The notes: generated by a model not told the origin, from the sequence alone. A DNA stretch of 64,000 nt from Bradyrhizobiaceae bacterium Ga0074131 (GCA_001464035.1 LNEC01000017.1:186001-250000); one strand, 5' to 3'; positions 38,989-48,231 are shown, counted from the stretch's first letter. Translations and numbers: made by a program.

Positions 38989-39609
38989 ATGTTTGGGTTC
39001 GGGGGACAGGGGAAAGGATGGGCGGTCGTCGCCATCCTGATTGGCTTGAATGCGCCGGCGCAGGCCGGTGAGACGCTCTACGCAAGCCTTGGCGACACCA
39101 CGCGCTCGCCGATCGGCTGGGTCGAATTCTGCGCCGAGAATCCCGGCGACTGCCGAGGCCGCGCATCGCAGCCGCGCGACATCGTGATGTCGCAGACGGC
39201 ATGGCGGGACCTCGTGCGGGTCAACAAGTGGGTGAACGAAACGGTCAAGCCGATGACCGACATGGACCATTGGGGCACGATCGAGAAATGGTCGTTGCCG
39301 ACGGATGGCTACGGCGACTGCGAGGACTACGTGCTGTTGAAGCGCAAGATGCTGATCGACGCCGGCTGGCCGCGGGAAGCCCTGCTGATCACGGTGGTGC
39401 GCGACAAAAAGGGCGAAGGCCATGCGGTCCTGACGGTGAAAAGCGACAAGGGCGAGTTCGTGCTCGACAACCAGAACGAAAGCGTTCTGGCCTGGACCGA
39501 GACCGGATACCGCTTCGTCAAGCGTCAGTCGCAGAGCGATTCGAACGTATGGGTCGCGCTGGGCGACAGCCGCCCGGCCGTTGCCACCGCGAGCGCCAGA
39601 GATCGCTGA
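38989..39609 (+). CDS. transglutaminase-like cysteine protease (BTLCP, Pfam Peptidase_C93)
   Basis: 206 residues from ATG 38989; a longer frame from 38950 lacks a signal peptide at its start. Signal peptide to APAQA-GE. Catalytic triad Cys111 (YGDCEDY), His145 (GEGHAV) and Asp160 (VLDNQ). The family includes LapG-type periplasmic proteases, which cleave adhesins under c-di-GMP control. No lapD or adhesin gene is next to it, so the role is open. Confidence 0.88.
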   Translation: MFGFGGQGKGWAVVAILIGLNAPAQAGETLYASLGDTTRSPIGWVEFCAENPGDCRGRASQPRDIVMSQTAWRDLVRVNKWVNETVKPMTDMDHWGTIEKWSLPTDGYGDCEDYVLLKRKMLIDAGWPREALLITVVRDKKGEGHAVLTVKSDKGEFVLDNQNESVLAWTETGYRFVKRQSQSDSNVWVALGDSRPAVATASARDR

Positions 39610-39677
39610 CAGAGAATCACAGGACACGCGACCCGGTCACATCCCCACCCCTCCCCGTCCCAGACCGGATCGCGCGC

Positions 39678-39716
39678 GGCCAGCTCTCCCCCAAGAGCTG
39701 GCCGCAACTTTTTGGG
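39678..39716 (+). terminator. Rho-independent terminator
   Basis: GGCCAGCTCT (39678-39687) pairs perfectly with AGAGCTGGCC (39694-39703) over a 6-nt loop; CTTTTT follows 5 nt later. It ends transcripts of the BTLCP gene. Confidence 0.6.
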
Positions 39717-39881
39717 CCATGAAACTCCTGAGTTTTCAGTAGCTTGATGTCATACCGTGGTTCGGCCCGAGCAGCTCCCGGCAACCACCGGCGGAGGAGC
39801 CTGTCGATAGGTACCGTCTTCCCTTTACCGCCTCACCCGATGCCGCTAGGATTCGACATCTGACCGGAAAACGAGGACGAG

Positions 39882-40187
39882 ATGACACTGAGATTGCTGG
39901 CTGCCGCGGCCCTGGTCATGGTTTCCGTGCCCGTGCTTGCCGCCGATGCCGATGTCCGCGTTCATCGCCAGCGCGTCCTGCCCTATCATGATAATCCGTT
40001 GATCATCGACTTTTCCCACAATTACGGTCCTGCCGACTTTTACCCGGGAACGACGGCGCCACCGGACCGAGTGGTCGTTCCCCTGATCGAGCGGCCGTAT
40101 GGCATCTATGATGGCTTCCATCGCCATTGTGGGCAGTCTTCGGCGAACTACCGCGGCCAAGATGGCCGACGACACCCGTGCAGCTAG
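39882..40187 (+). CDS. small exported protein
   Basis: 101 residues. Signal peptide (LLAAAALVMVSVPVLA-AD), then a Tyr/His/Pro-rich mature region (HRQRVLPYHDNPLIIDF, YGPADFYPG) with two Cys near the end. No family recognised. ATG is preceded by AGGACGAG. Confidence 0.6.
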   Translation: MTLRLLAAAALVMVSVPVLAADADVRVHRQRVLPYHDNPLIIDFSHNYGPADFYPGTTAPPDRVVVPLIERPYGIYDGFHRHCGQSSANYRGQDGRRHPCS

Positions 40188-40288
40188 GCGGCCCGGTCGC
40201 CGCTCAGCGATCTCCATTGTAGCGCCGTGCCCGGTGGGCCGGCATCGAGCGTGCTGGAACTTTCGCCTTCTGCCAGGCTTGGAGTCCC

Positions 40289-40789
40289 ATGATCGAATTT
40301 AATCATATGAAAAACAACGGCCTCACGCGCATCAGCTCGCAGCCCATTGCCCTCGCCGCCGTCATATTGGTCGTCCTGGTCGCCGGAGCCGTATCCATCG
40401 CCGTGTGGCGCAGCTACACCGGCATTTCGCCTGAACCTGACCGCGTGGTGGCCGTCAGGCAATTGCAGGCGCGGACCGCGCAGGCTTCCGAGCAACTGGT
40501 GGAGAAAACCAAGGGGCTGGAAGCGACGCAGCAGGAATCGATCGACCAGTTGCAGGTTGTCCAGGACCAACTGCAGACCGTCCGACGCCTGCTTGCCGCG
40601 CAGCAGAGCGAGACCCGGCGGCTGGCCGAGCAGGTGGGAAGTCTGACCGGCGCCATCGACGGCCTTCGCCAGTCGTTCGCCAGCACGCAGGCGTCCGAAC
40701 CCTCGAGTCCGCCTGCTGTTCGAAAGCCGCCGAACCGGACCAAGCGGAGCGCGGCACCGCCGCGCAAACGTGCCAATTCGCGCAGCTGA
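40289..40789 (+). CDS. membrane-anchored coiled-coil protein
   Basis: 166 residues. One transmembrane helix at about 22-42 (ALAAVILVVLVAGAVSIAVW), then a Gln/Leu-rich coiled coil (residues 55-135: QLQARTAQASEQLVEKT, DQLQVVQDQLQTVRRLL), and a basic Pro/Arg-rich tail. ATG at 40289 or 40307. Likely a structural or scaffold protein with the coil in the periplasm or cytoplasm; function unknown. A terminator lies 160 bp downstream. Confidence 0.65.
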   Translation: MIEFNHMKNNGLTRISSQPIALAAVILVVLVAGAVSIAVWRSYTGISPEPDRVVAVRQLQARTAQASEQLVEKTKGLEATQQESIDQLQVVQDQLQTVRRLLAAQQSETRRLAEQVGSLTGAIDGLRQSFASTQASEPSSPPAVRKPPNRTKRSAAPPRKRANSRS

Positions 40790-41152
40790 ATCAAGACCCG
40801 CGACGTTTGCGGAAGCAGGCTGCCAGGCCGAAGAAGCCCGTCGCAACATTTTTCCCGCCGATTGTGAACTGGATCACATATGCCCGTAATGTTCCGGTGC
40901 ATTATGCAACTCACCGGATGGCGTAAGCCAATTTCAATATCCGGGGCTGGCAAGGCCGTTGGCGTTATACTGCGTCGACGGCCTTGTTTTTCGTCCAGAA
41001 TCCTTTGTCCAGCGATCGCCGCAATGCCCGCGGTGTCGGGCGGTTTATTCGCGGCGCGTTGTTGCAGTGTCACGACGGTCATCCTGCGGAACTTTTATCG
41101 GTCGAAGCGCTTCAACCCCGGCCTGGCGGCCTGAGCAGGAGCAGGCGGGCAC
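40790..41152. other. gene-free stretch
   Basis: 363 bp with no credible ORF. Contains a strong terminator (40951-40991) and, upstream of it, about 90 bp with dyads (GCATTATGC, CTCACCGGATG) that might be an sRNA or simply a long 3' end. Confidence 0.3.
40951..40991 (+). terminator. Rho-independent terminator
   Basis: CAAGGCCGT (40951-40959) pairs with ACGGCCTTG (40978-40986), followed by TTTTT. It lies 160 bp after the coiled-coil gene, further than usual for its own terminator. Confidence 0.7.
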
Positions 41153-41383
41153 ATGCGCAAATTGATCGCCTTTGATGACGACACCTTCGACAAGCTCAAA
41201 CAACTGGGCCGTGACCGGATGGCAACGATTCAGGAACTGGCGGATGAAGCCTTTACCGATCTGCTGAGGAAGCACGGCATCCCAGTCGATCTGAAAGACG
41301 CGCTTCGCAGGAGCGCGTCGCTCTCCCAGACTTCGACTAAACGCAAGACAGCATCGAATCCATTGAGGAAAGCCAGACCATGA
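41153..41383 (+). CDS. small ribbon-helix-helix-like protein
   Basis: 76 residues. N-terminal RHH-type pattern: strand KLIAFDDDTFDKLKQLGRDR and helix TIQELADEAFTDLLRKHG, with a basic tail. ATG is preceded by AGGAGCAGGCGG. Its stop overlaps the start of the following mini-gene (ATGA), so the two are likely co-translated. DNA target unknown. Confidence 0.6.
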   Translation: MRKLIAFDDDTFDKLKQLGRDRMATIQELADEAFTDLLRKHGIPVDLKDALRRSASLSQTSTKRKTASNPLRKARP

Positions 41384-41547
41384 CCACCGATCTGGATCCA
41401 TTCGAGCAGGGCGAGCGTGCCGCGCGGAAGAACATTCCGGCAGAAGCCAATCCGTACCGCGACGGCAGCGACGAACATGCGCTCTGGGCCGCCGGCCACG
41501 AAAAAGCGGCAGGCGAATTGGAGGCCAATCAGTCAGAGGGCACGTGA
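41380..41547 (+). CDS. Rmf/CrpP-like mini-protein
   Basis: 55 residues. The layout G-E-R-A-A ... NPY ... EHALWAAGHEKAAGE follows the ribosome-modulation-factor pattern (G-Y-x-A-G...P-Y...W-x-x-G-W-x-E-A) of E. coli Rmf and of CrpP-like proteins. NPY is at residues 24-26 and the Trp at 36. Starts by overlapping the stop of the RHH-like gene. Possible role in ribosome hibernation; the Gly-Trp pair of Rmf is Gly-His here. Confidence 0.6.
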   Translation: MTTDLDPFEQGERAARKNIPAEANPYRDGSDEHALWAAGHEKAAGELEANQSEGT

Positions 41548-41562
41548 AACAGCCGACCGGCC

Positions 41563-42093
41563 TCAGCCAATCTTCCGCAGGCCTTTTTTGAATCGTGCTC
41601 CATTGGCGACGTAAAACTTTGCCGCACTTCCCATCTTCGCGGCTTGCGCAGGATCGAGTGTGCGGATCACCCGCGCCGGCGATCCGATGATCAGGGAGTA
41701 CTCCGGAAACTGTTTGCCTTCGGTGATCACCGAGCCCGCGCCGACGACGCTGCCGCGGCCGATCCTGGCGCCATTCATCACGATCGACCCCATCCCGACC
41801 AGCGCGTCATCCTCGAGCGTGCAGCCGTGCAGGATGACGTTGTGACCGACCGTACAGTTCTTTCCGATCGTCAGCGGAAAGCCCATGTCGGTATGGCAAG
41901 TCGAGTTGTCCTGCACGTTGGAATTTTCGCCGATCTCGATCCACTCATTGTCGCCGCGCAGCACCGCGCCGAACCACACGCTCGCGGAGCTGTGCAAACG
42001 GACCCTGCCGATCACCGTGGCGGTATCGGCGATGAAGAAGTTTCCGTCCGCGGGGAGCTCCGGCGCCTGTCCGTCGAGTTCGTAAATCGCCAT
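41563..42093 (-). CDS. gamma-class carbonic anhydrase family protein
   Basis: 176 residues built of left-handed beta-helix hexapeptides (residues 15-155). Zinc His residues of the family are recognisable in STCHTDMGF and VGHNVILHGC. Trimeric bicarbonate-related enzyme or scaffold. Convergent with the preceding mini-operon. Confidence 0.88.
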   Translation of the reverse strand: MAIYELDGQAPELPADGNFFIADTATVIGRVRLHSSASVWFGAVLRGDNEWIEIGENSNVQDNSTCHTDMGFPLTIGKNCTVGHNVILHGCTLEDDALVGMGSIVMNGARIGRGSVVGAGSVITEGKQFPEYSLIIGSPARVIRTLDPAQAAKMGSAAKFYVANGARFKKGLRKIG

Positions 42094-42141
42094 GCCTTTT
42101 CAGTCTCCGGTTCGCGAAAGACATTGGCATAGACGTTTCGC

Positions 42142-42471
42142 TCAGGCCAGCACCCCGGCGGCGCGCAGTGTCATCAGGAAGAACGTGCCAGACATCAGGC
42201 TCCAGAATCCCGCCAGCATGGTCGCCATCATCACGAACTGGAAGCGGCGGCGTTCGATCCGCGCGCCGCGCAAGGTGTTGCGCATGATGATGAAGGGGGC
42301 GGCGAAGACCAGGAACGGGACGGCCGCGAACGCCTTCGGCGCCACGCCCTGCTGCAGCAGTCCGAAGCCCGCCGGGCGCTGTACCAGCGCCTGATAGCCG
42401 CTGGCCAACGCCCCCGCGAGGGCGAAGCCGATGCAAAGGGAAAACAGGGAATTCAACGCATCAGGCGACAT
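42142..42471 (-). CDS. small conserved membrane protein (DUF6949-like)
   Basis: 109 residues with about three transmembrane helices (LFSLCIGFALAGALASGY; AFAAVPFLVFAAPFIIM; FQFVMMATMLAGFWSLMSG). I recall a short Bradyrhizobium family like this, but the name is uncertain. Upstream of the carbonic anhydrase gene on the same strand, 48 bp away. Confidence 0.6.
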   Translation of the reverse strand: MSPDALNSLFSLCIGFALAGALASGYQALVQRPAGFGLLQQGVAPKAFAAVPFLVFAAPFIIMRNTLRGARIERRRFQFVMMATMLAGFWSLMSGTFFLMTLRAAGVLA

Positions 42472-42552
42472 CGAAACGCACTTCCGCTACACGACCAACT
42501 TCAGCCCGCTTCCCTTGCTTCGCAAAATCGGCCGGCTGCCGCCACACTATCC

Positions 42553-42567
42553 TTAAGGAACGGTTAA
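42553..42567. promoter_or_regulatory. CtrA-type box (TTAA-N7-TTAA)
   Basis: Exact TTAA-GGAACGG-TTAAC in the gap between the divergent DUF6949-like and membrane-protein genes: 82 bp before the minus-strand start at 42471 and 138 bp before the plus-strand start at 42705. Confidence 0.45.
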
Positions 42568-42704
42568 CGCCGGCGGCCGGAACCGCCCCCTGGACATGGC
42601 TCGCGCCGTCCCCACCGCACGAAATCGTGCGGAAGCGGAGCCGGCGCGTGGCATATTTGCGGGTGATTCGAGCCCTTCGGGGCCACTCTCAAGCCGTTTG
42701 GTTC

Positions 42705-43409
42705 ATGACCTTCTTTTTGTCCGCCCAGCACATCGCGCGCCGGCGTCGCCGCCGCCACATGATCCCGGTGATGCTTGGTGGCGCGGTCACGGCGTGTGCG
42801 ATTGCGGTGGTCGGCTATTTGCTGTGGCCGACTTGGGGAACCAGGGCTTCGAGCAATCCGGCGCGGTTGCCGGTAAGCGTCGGCGCGACCCTGTTCAACG
42901 TGCCGACCATGGCGGTGCGGCGGAAAGTCCAGCGCCATTCAGGGCCGCAGGAACGCGTCGATCTGAGCTTCACGTATCCCGCGCTCGAGGCCCCCGATGC
43001 ACCGAAGCACGTCAGCGCCGATACCATCGAGGAATCGGTGCAGCCGATCGACCGCATCTTCCTGTCGATTTCGGCGCATCATGACATCCTGGCGCCGGAC
43101 AGCCGCGTGCGCACCATCTATCCGCGCTATCTCGAGCAGGCCACCTCTCCCGGACAGGACGGTCTGAGCATGCGCGCCTTTCGCGACGGCACGCCCTACA
43201 GCAACGAGGACCTTTTCCTGGCGAAATCGCCGGCCCTCTACGCACGCTGCACGCGCGACGCCGCCACCCCCGGGATGTGTTTGAGCGAGCGCCGCGTCGA
43301 CGGCGCCGATCTGACGTTTCGCTTTCCAAGGAACTGGCTCGCGCAATGGCGCGATGTCGCCAATGCCATGGACCGCCTGACGCTGCAGCTGCATGGACCG
43401 AAGCGGTAG
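42705..43409 (+). CDS. single-pass membrane protein of unknown function
   Basis: 234 residues from ATG 42705 (open from 42627; an internal ATG at 42759 also fits). Basic N-terminus (ARRRRRRHM), one transmembrane helix near 18-45, and a 190-residue periplasmic domain with RIFLSISAHHDI and one Cys pair (YARCTRDAATPGMC). Not recognised. Confidence 0.65.
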   Translation: MTFFLSAQHIARRRRRRHMIPVMLGGAVTACAIAVVGYLLWPTWGTRASSNPARLPVSVGATLFNVPTMAVRRKVQRHSGPQERVDLSFTYPALEAPDAPKHVSADTIEESVQPIDRIFLSISAHHDILAPDSRVRTIYPRYLEQATSPGQDGLSMRAFRDGTPYSNEDLFLAKSPALYARCTRDAATPGMCLSERRVDGADLTFRFPRNWLAQWRDVANAMDRLTLQLHGPKR

Positions 43410-43412
43410 GCC

Positions 43413-43643
43413 TCAGCCCTGATCGACCAGATCCTCCTCGAGAATCGCCATCTGGAACTGGAATGAACGGTCATCGTCTTCATCATCGACGAACAGCACG
43501 CCGATGAACTCCTCGCCGATATAGACCTCGGCCGAGTCGTCTTTCTTCGGCCGCGGCACCACCCGAAGCTTTGGATTGCCGAATACGCGCTTGAGATAGG
43601 CGTCGAGTTTCCTGACTTCCTGAACGTCCACGGCAGTCTCCAA
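43413..43643 (-). CDS. DUF3126 family protein
   Basis: 76 residues. The family's KLDAYLKRVFGNPKLRVVPRP and EVYIGEEFIGVLFVDDEDDDRS are both present; function unknown, alphaproteobacterial. It lies downstream of cysE on the same strand, a pairing I recall in Bradyrhizobium, separated by 175 bp. Confidence 0.85.
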   Translation of the reverse strand: METAVDVQEVRKLDAYLKRVFGNPKLRVVPRPKKDDSAEVYIGEEFIGVLFVDDEDDDRSFQFQMAILEEDLVDQG

Positions 43644-43818
43644 TAGATCTCGAGGTTTCGGGAGTTTCTAGGCCGGGACGACGCGAACTGCCAGCCCAAC
43701 TTGCGGAAATCGTACATGTGATTCCGGCAGCTTTCTTTCCCCTTGGGTGCATTGCGGTCACAAGACCTTCCAACGCATCAGGCCCGAGAGAGCATGCCTT
43801 CGAGATTCGCGCAGGAAA

Positions 43819-44646
43819 TCAAACTCCGATCGCGTTGATCATCTGGTCCATGGTGCGCGACGGTTCGGCGCAGCCGGCCTCACCGACGATCCTGGCGGGA
43901 ACCCCGGCCACGGTGACGTTATGCGGCACCGGCTTCACCACCACGGAGCCCGCGGCGATCCGGGCGCAATGGCCGACCTCGATATTGCCGAGAATTTTCG
44001 CGCCCGCCCCGATCAACACGCCGCGACGGATCTTGGGATGGCGATCCTCATTCTCCTTGCCGGTGCCGCCGAGCGTGACGCCGTGCAGGATCGAGACGTC
44101 GTCCTCAATCACCGCGGTCTCGCCGACCACGAAGCCGGTAGCGTGATCGAGGAAGATGCCGCGGCCAATTCTTGCCGCGGGGTTGATGTCGGTCTGGAAC
44201 ACCGCCGACGCCCTGCTCTGCAGATAATAGGCGAAATCCTTGCGGCCCTTTTGATGAAGCCAATGCGCCAGGCGATGGGTCTGGATCGCATGGAAGCCCT
44301 TGAAATAGAGCAAGGGATCGATGAACCGCGAGGTTGCGGGATCGCGGTCGAATACCGCCACCATGTCGGCGCGGAAGGCATTGCCGAGATCGGGATCGTC
44401 GCGCAGCGCCTCATCGAAGGTCTGCCGGATCAGGTCGCCCGACAGCGCCGGGTGGTCGAGCCGCTCGGCGATACGGTGCACCACGGCGTCTTCCAGCCGA
44501 TCGTGATGCAGCACGGTCGAATAGATGAAGGAGGCAAGCTCCGGTTCACGGCGGACGATATCCTCCGCTTCGCTCCGCACCCGCTGCCAGATCGGATCAA
44601 GCGCCGCCAGTTTGGCACCCTGCGGATTGATCTGATGCACTGCCAT
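43819..44646 (-). CDS. cysE: serine O-acetyltransferase
   Basis: 275 residues from ATG 44646 (frame open to 44691). First step of cysteine synthesis: acetylates L-serine with acetyl-CoA. N-terminal helical domain, then the hexapeptide beta-helix with catalytic region FLDHATGFVVGETAVI and ILHGVTLGGTGKENEDRHPKI, both diagnostic for CysE. Length is close to the bacterial norm. Confidence 0.95.
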   Translation of the reverse strand: MAVHQINPQGAKLAALDPIWQRVRSEAEDIVRREPELASFIYSTVLHHDRLEDAVVHRIAERLDHPALSGDLIRQTFDEALRDDPDLGNAFRADMVAVFDRDPATSRFIDPLLYFKGFHAIQTHRLAHWLHQKGRKDFAYYLQSRASAVFQTDINPAARIGRGIFLDHATGFVVGETAVIEDDVSILHGVTLGGTGKENEDRHPKIRRGVLIGAGAKILGNIEVGHCARIAAGSVVVKPVPHNVTVAGVPARIVGEAGCAEPSRTMDQMINAIGV

Positions 44647-44937
44647 GGCTGCTCTCACATATTCTGATGTTTCCGGCGCGCACCATAGCACGACGGGCCG
44701 ACGACTGTCCCGCGTCAGGCAAAGTAAGCGGCGACGCGGTTCATAAACTCAGCCAAAACATTGAAACGGCTCATTTTTTTCTCGTAGCCGAAACCCATCT
44801 TCCTGTAAGCGTCGGCTCAAGGTGGTTCACAATTCCGGAAAATCAAGCGCCCGCGGTTCCAACTATTTGTGGATTTCCGCATGCCAGTCGAGTCATGGTG
44901 TGGGACGAACGGGGGAAACAGCATCACCACGCAAATC

Positions 44938-46290
44938 ATGCGAGCGCGCGTGAGCGACCCGGCTTGGGTTTGGATCTCGGCGGTCGCCATCCCCCTGATG
45001 TTGGTTCTGCCGGCGCTGTGGAACGGCTATCCGCTGCTGCAGTATGACACTGGCGGCTATCTGGCCCGGTGGTACGAGGGCTATCTGGTCCCCAGCCGGT
45101 CCACCGTGTTCGGGCTCTATCTGCATTTCGGTCAGGATTCGAGCTTTTGGATCAATCTCGGGATTCAGGGGCTGGCGACGCTGTGGATCCTGCAACTGAC
45201 GCTGCGCGTGTTCGGCATGGCCGGGCCATGGCCGCTGGCTACGATCAGCGTCGCTTTGGTCCTAACCACGGCGCTGCCCTGGCTCACCTCCACGCTGCTG
45301 ACCGACATCTTTGCCGGCCTGTCGGTGCTGGCGCTGTTCATTCTGGTGGTGCACGGGGGGCGGATTTCCGGCGTTGAAAAATGTTCGCTGTTCGCGTTCA
45401 CAGCCTTCGCCGCGTCGACCCACAGTGCGACGCTGGCGGTGCTGCTCGGGCTGTGCTGCGCCGGCTGGATCGCCCGCCCCTTTCTGCGGCCACGGATCGC
45501 CGTTTCCGGACTGCTGCAGGGCAGTCTCACCCTTGTTGCCGGCGCCGCCATGCTGTTGTCCGCCAATTTTGCCCTATCGGGACAGCTGGCATGGACACCC
45601 GGCGGCTATGGTGTCGCGTTCGGCCGCATGCTGCAGGACGGCATCGTCAAACAATATCTGCGGGATCATTGCCCGCAGCAGAAGCTGAAGCTCTGCCCCT
45701 ATCGCGATGAGCTGCCGGCCACCGCCGACCAGTTTCTGTGGGGCAGCAGCGTGTTCAACGATCTCGGCCGCTTCAAGGGCCTGAACGACGAGATGGGCCT
45801 GATCGTGCGGCGGTCGCTCGTCGAGTATCCGCTCCGCCAGGCCGAAGCCGCCATCATCGCCACCGCACAGCAACTGGTCCATGTCGGAACCGGCGAAGGC
45901 ACCAACGTCTGGATTGGCCACACCTACGGGATCATCGAGCGCTATCTGCCGGCGCAGCTCAAGCCGATGCGCGCGGCGCATCAGCAGCGACAGGACATCG
46001 ATTTTCCCGCCATCAACCGGCTCCACATTCCGGTCGCGCTGGCGTCGATGCTGGCGGTCTTTGCCATCTTTGCGATCGCGATCTGGCGGCGGCGGCTCGA
46101 CGATCTCACGCTGCTCGCGGCGACGGTATCCCTTGCGCTGCTCGGCAATGCCTTTGTCTGCGGCGTGATATCGGGACCGCATGACCGCTACGGCGCGCGG
46201 ATCGCCTGGGTCGCCAGCTTCGCCGCACTGGTCGCGCTGGCCAGGCGTTTCGCAAGGGACGACGAATCCGAAACCTCACTTCCGCCGTGA
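44938..46290 (+). CDS. polytopic membrane protein, possible glycosyltransferase-like
   Basis: 450 residues from ATG 44938 (other starts at 44869 and 44881). About ten transmembrane helices. The first loop has YDTGGYLARWYEGYLVPSR with an Asp soon after TM1, as in GT-C membrane glycosyltransferases, but the GT-C assignment is weak. The last 15 bp overlap the convergent hydrolase gene. Confidence 0.6.
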   Translation: MRARVSDPAWVWISAVAIPLMLVLPALWNGYPLLQYDTGGYLARWYEGYLVPSRSTVFGLYLHFGQDSSFWINLGIQGLATLWILQLTLRVFGMAGPWPLATISVALVLTTALPWLTSTLLTDIFAGLSVLALFILVVHGGRISGVEKCSLFAFTAFAASTHSATLAVLLGLCCAGWIARPFLRPRIAVSGLLQGSLTLVAGAAMLLSANFALSGQLAWTPGGYGVAFGRMLQDGIVKQYLRDHCPQQKLKLCPYRDELPATADQFLWGSSVFNDLGRFKGLNDEMGLIVRRSLVEYPLRQAEAAIIATAQQLVHVGTGEGTNVWIGHTYGIIERYLPAQLKPMRAAHQQRQDIDFPAINRLHIPVALASMLAVFAIFAIAIWRRRLDDLTLLAATVSLALLGNAFVCGVISGPHDRYGARIAWVASFAALVALARRFARDDESETSLPP

Positions 46291-47028
46291 GAGAAAATCC
46301 AGCACGCCGGCCTTGTAGACCTTGTCGCCGACCGCCCGCATGTGGTCGCGGTTCGGAATATGAAGCACCTCGGCGCCCGGGATGATGTTTCCAAGCGCAT
46401 CCGCCGAGCCCGCGATTTCGTCCGTGGTGCCGACCGCGATCAGCACCGGCACCGAAATGCCGGCGGCGTCCTCTTTGGTCATCAGCCGGCGCGAGCCGCG
46501 CAGGCAGGCCGCCAGCGCCCGGCGATCGCTGCGGGTCTGGTCGGCGAAGGCGCGAAAGGTCCGTCCCACCGGATCGGTGACGTCTTCCAGCGACGGCGCC
46601 TCCAGCGCTGCCGCGACGTTTTCGCCGGGGCCGCCGCCCTCGATCAGGCCGATCCCGATGCCGCCGAAGATCGCCGAGCGCAGCCGCTGCGGTTCGTGCC
46701 GCGCCAGCACCGCCGTCATCCGCGAGCCCAGCGAATAGCCCATCACGTCGGCGCGTTTGAGCTTCAGGTGGTCCATCAGCGCGATGACATCGCCGGCCAT
46801 GGTGGCGATCTCGTAGGCCGCCGCGTCATAGAGCTTGCCGGAGGCGCCGTGGCCGCGATTGTCGAGGGCGATGACGCGGCGGCCGCCTTTCCTCAGGTCG
46901 GAGACCCAGGTCGGATAGACCCAGTTCACGTTTTTGGTCGAGGCGAAGCCGTGCACCAGCAGGATCGGATCGCCCTCGCCTTCGTCGAGATAGGCGATTT
47001 CAACATCGCCGTTGTGAAAACTCGGCAT
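46276..47028 (-). CDS. alpha/beta hydrolase
   Basis: 250 residues. Oxyanion HG in LLVHGFAST, nucleophile Ser in MGYSLGSR, Asp in VGTTDEIAG and His in NRDHMRAV make a full triad. Resembles the small esterase/epoxide-hydrolase type; substrate unknown. No signal peptide. Confidence 0.88.
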   Translation of the reverse strand: MPSFHNGDVEIAYLDEGEGDPILLVHGFASTKNVNWVYPTWVSDLRKGGRRVIALDNRGHGASGKLYDAAAYEIATMAGDVIALMDHLKLKRADVMGYSLGSRMTAVLARHEPQRLRSAIFGGIGIGLIEGGGPGENVAAALEAPSLEDVTDPVGRTFRAFADQTRSDRRALAACLRGSRRLMTKEDAAGISVPVLIAVGTTDEIAGSADALGNIIPGAEVLHIPNRDHMRAVGDKVYKAGVLDFLSRRK

Positions 47029-47085
47029 GGTCGTTCCGTGGCTTTTGCGGAATGGGGGATCGGCGATCGAGGGCTGGCGGCCATC

Positions 47086-48231
47086 CTAACCGTGCACGAC
47101 GGCGCCTGCCAGCGAGGCGTCGGGCGCCACGGCCGCAGCCAACTGCTTTCGCAGCCGGCGCGCTTTCTTGCGGCGCAGATGCGCCATGGTCAGGCGTTCG
47201 GTGATGGCCTTGATCGAGGACAGAAAGCCGAACAGCGCGACAATCGCGCTAAACACCCACAGCGTCAGGTTGAAGGCTCCTGCAGCCAGCAACAGCGCGC
47301 CGCGGCCAAGCACCTTCAGAATCGCGCGGGTCTGACCGCCCTTGGCCTCCGCCAGCCGCGCGGCGCGGGCAACGTCCTTGGGGCCCTCGGCGATCTTCAG
47401 CGTGTCCTGTGCGGCGCGGATACCCGCCTTTTCACCGACCCGGCCGACGTCCTTGGCGAGGCGAACCAGCGCGCCGGCCTTCTCGGCGCGGAACGCCGCC
47501 TTGATTGCGGTGATGGTCTGGCCCGGCCGCAGCACCGAGCCGGAGGCGACCGCCTGCTGCAGCAATGGGGCGTCGACCATCTCGCGCGCCGAACGACCGG
47601 CCCACAGCGTCAGCCCCTCTCCCAGCCGCCCGACCTTGCGGGCATCCTTGACCAGCGTGAGCCCCGCGCGCAGCGGCGCCACGCCACCGACCGAGACATA
47701 GGTCGCCGCCGTCACCACGAGGCCCACCGCGGCAAGCCCCAGCACCAGCCGGTCGGTGTGCTCGCCCATAGCCAGATGCTTGCCCTCGCGCACAACATCC
47801 CGGATGTCGCCGTAGACGAACAGATCGCCGGCGACCGTGCCGGACAGGCTGGCGACGTCGTCGGCCTCGCCGATCACCAGCCCGGTGAGGAAGCGCTTGG
47901 CATAATGCGAAGACGAATTTTGTTCCGCGACTTTGTCGCTCACGCGCTTTTGCAGTTCGTCGCCGACCGGAATGTTTTTTTCCCGGGCCAGGCTGACAAG
48001 ACTGTCGGCGAGATCGGAATCGTTGGCGACGAGGGCGGCCTCGATGTTCTCGCTGACGACCGCGGCGTTATTCCGCAGAGCAGAACTGAGCTGGACATCG
48101 GAAAGCTCGGCGGGATCGTCCTGCGCCGCCAGGATCGCATAGGCGTCCCGGGCGTGGGGCCACAGCAATGCGAACGTCACGGCGAATATCGCCATGCCGG
48201 CCACCGCCGGAACTATCCGCCACCGCTTCAT
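47086..48231 (-). CDS. membrane protein of unknown function
   Basis: 381 residues from ATG 48231. N-terminal helix (VPAVAGMAIFAVTFALLWP), a long helical periplasmic part with AELSDVQLSSALRNN, a mid helix (LVLGLAAVGLVVTAATYVS), and a C-terminal helix pair (GAFNLTLWVFSAIVALFGF). Ends in basic residues. No family recognised; the frame from 48345 lacks a credible start. Confidence 0.6.
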   Translation of the reverse strand: MKRWRIVPAVAGMAIFAVTFALLWPHARDAYAILAAQDDPAELSDVQLSSALRNNAAVVSENIEAALVANDSDLADSLVSLAREKNIPVGDELQKRVSDKVAEQNSSSHYAKRFLTGLVIGEADDVASLSGTVAGDLFVYGDIRDVVREGKHLAMGEHTDRLVLGLAAVGLVVTAATYVSVGGVAPLRAGLTLVKDARKVGRLGEGLTLWAGRSAREMVDAPLLQQAVASGSVLRPGQTITAIKAAFRAEKAGALVRLAKDVGRVGEKAGIRAAQDTLKIAEGPKDVARAARLAEAKGGQTRAILKVLGRGALLLAAGAFNLTLWVFSAIVALFGFLSSIKAITERLTMAHLRRKKARRLRKQLAAAVAPDASLAGAVVHG

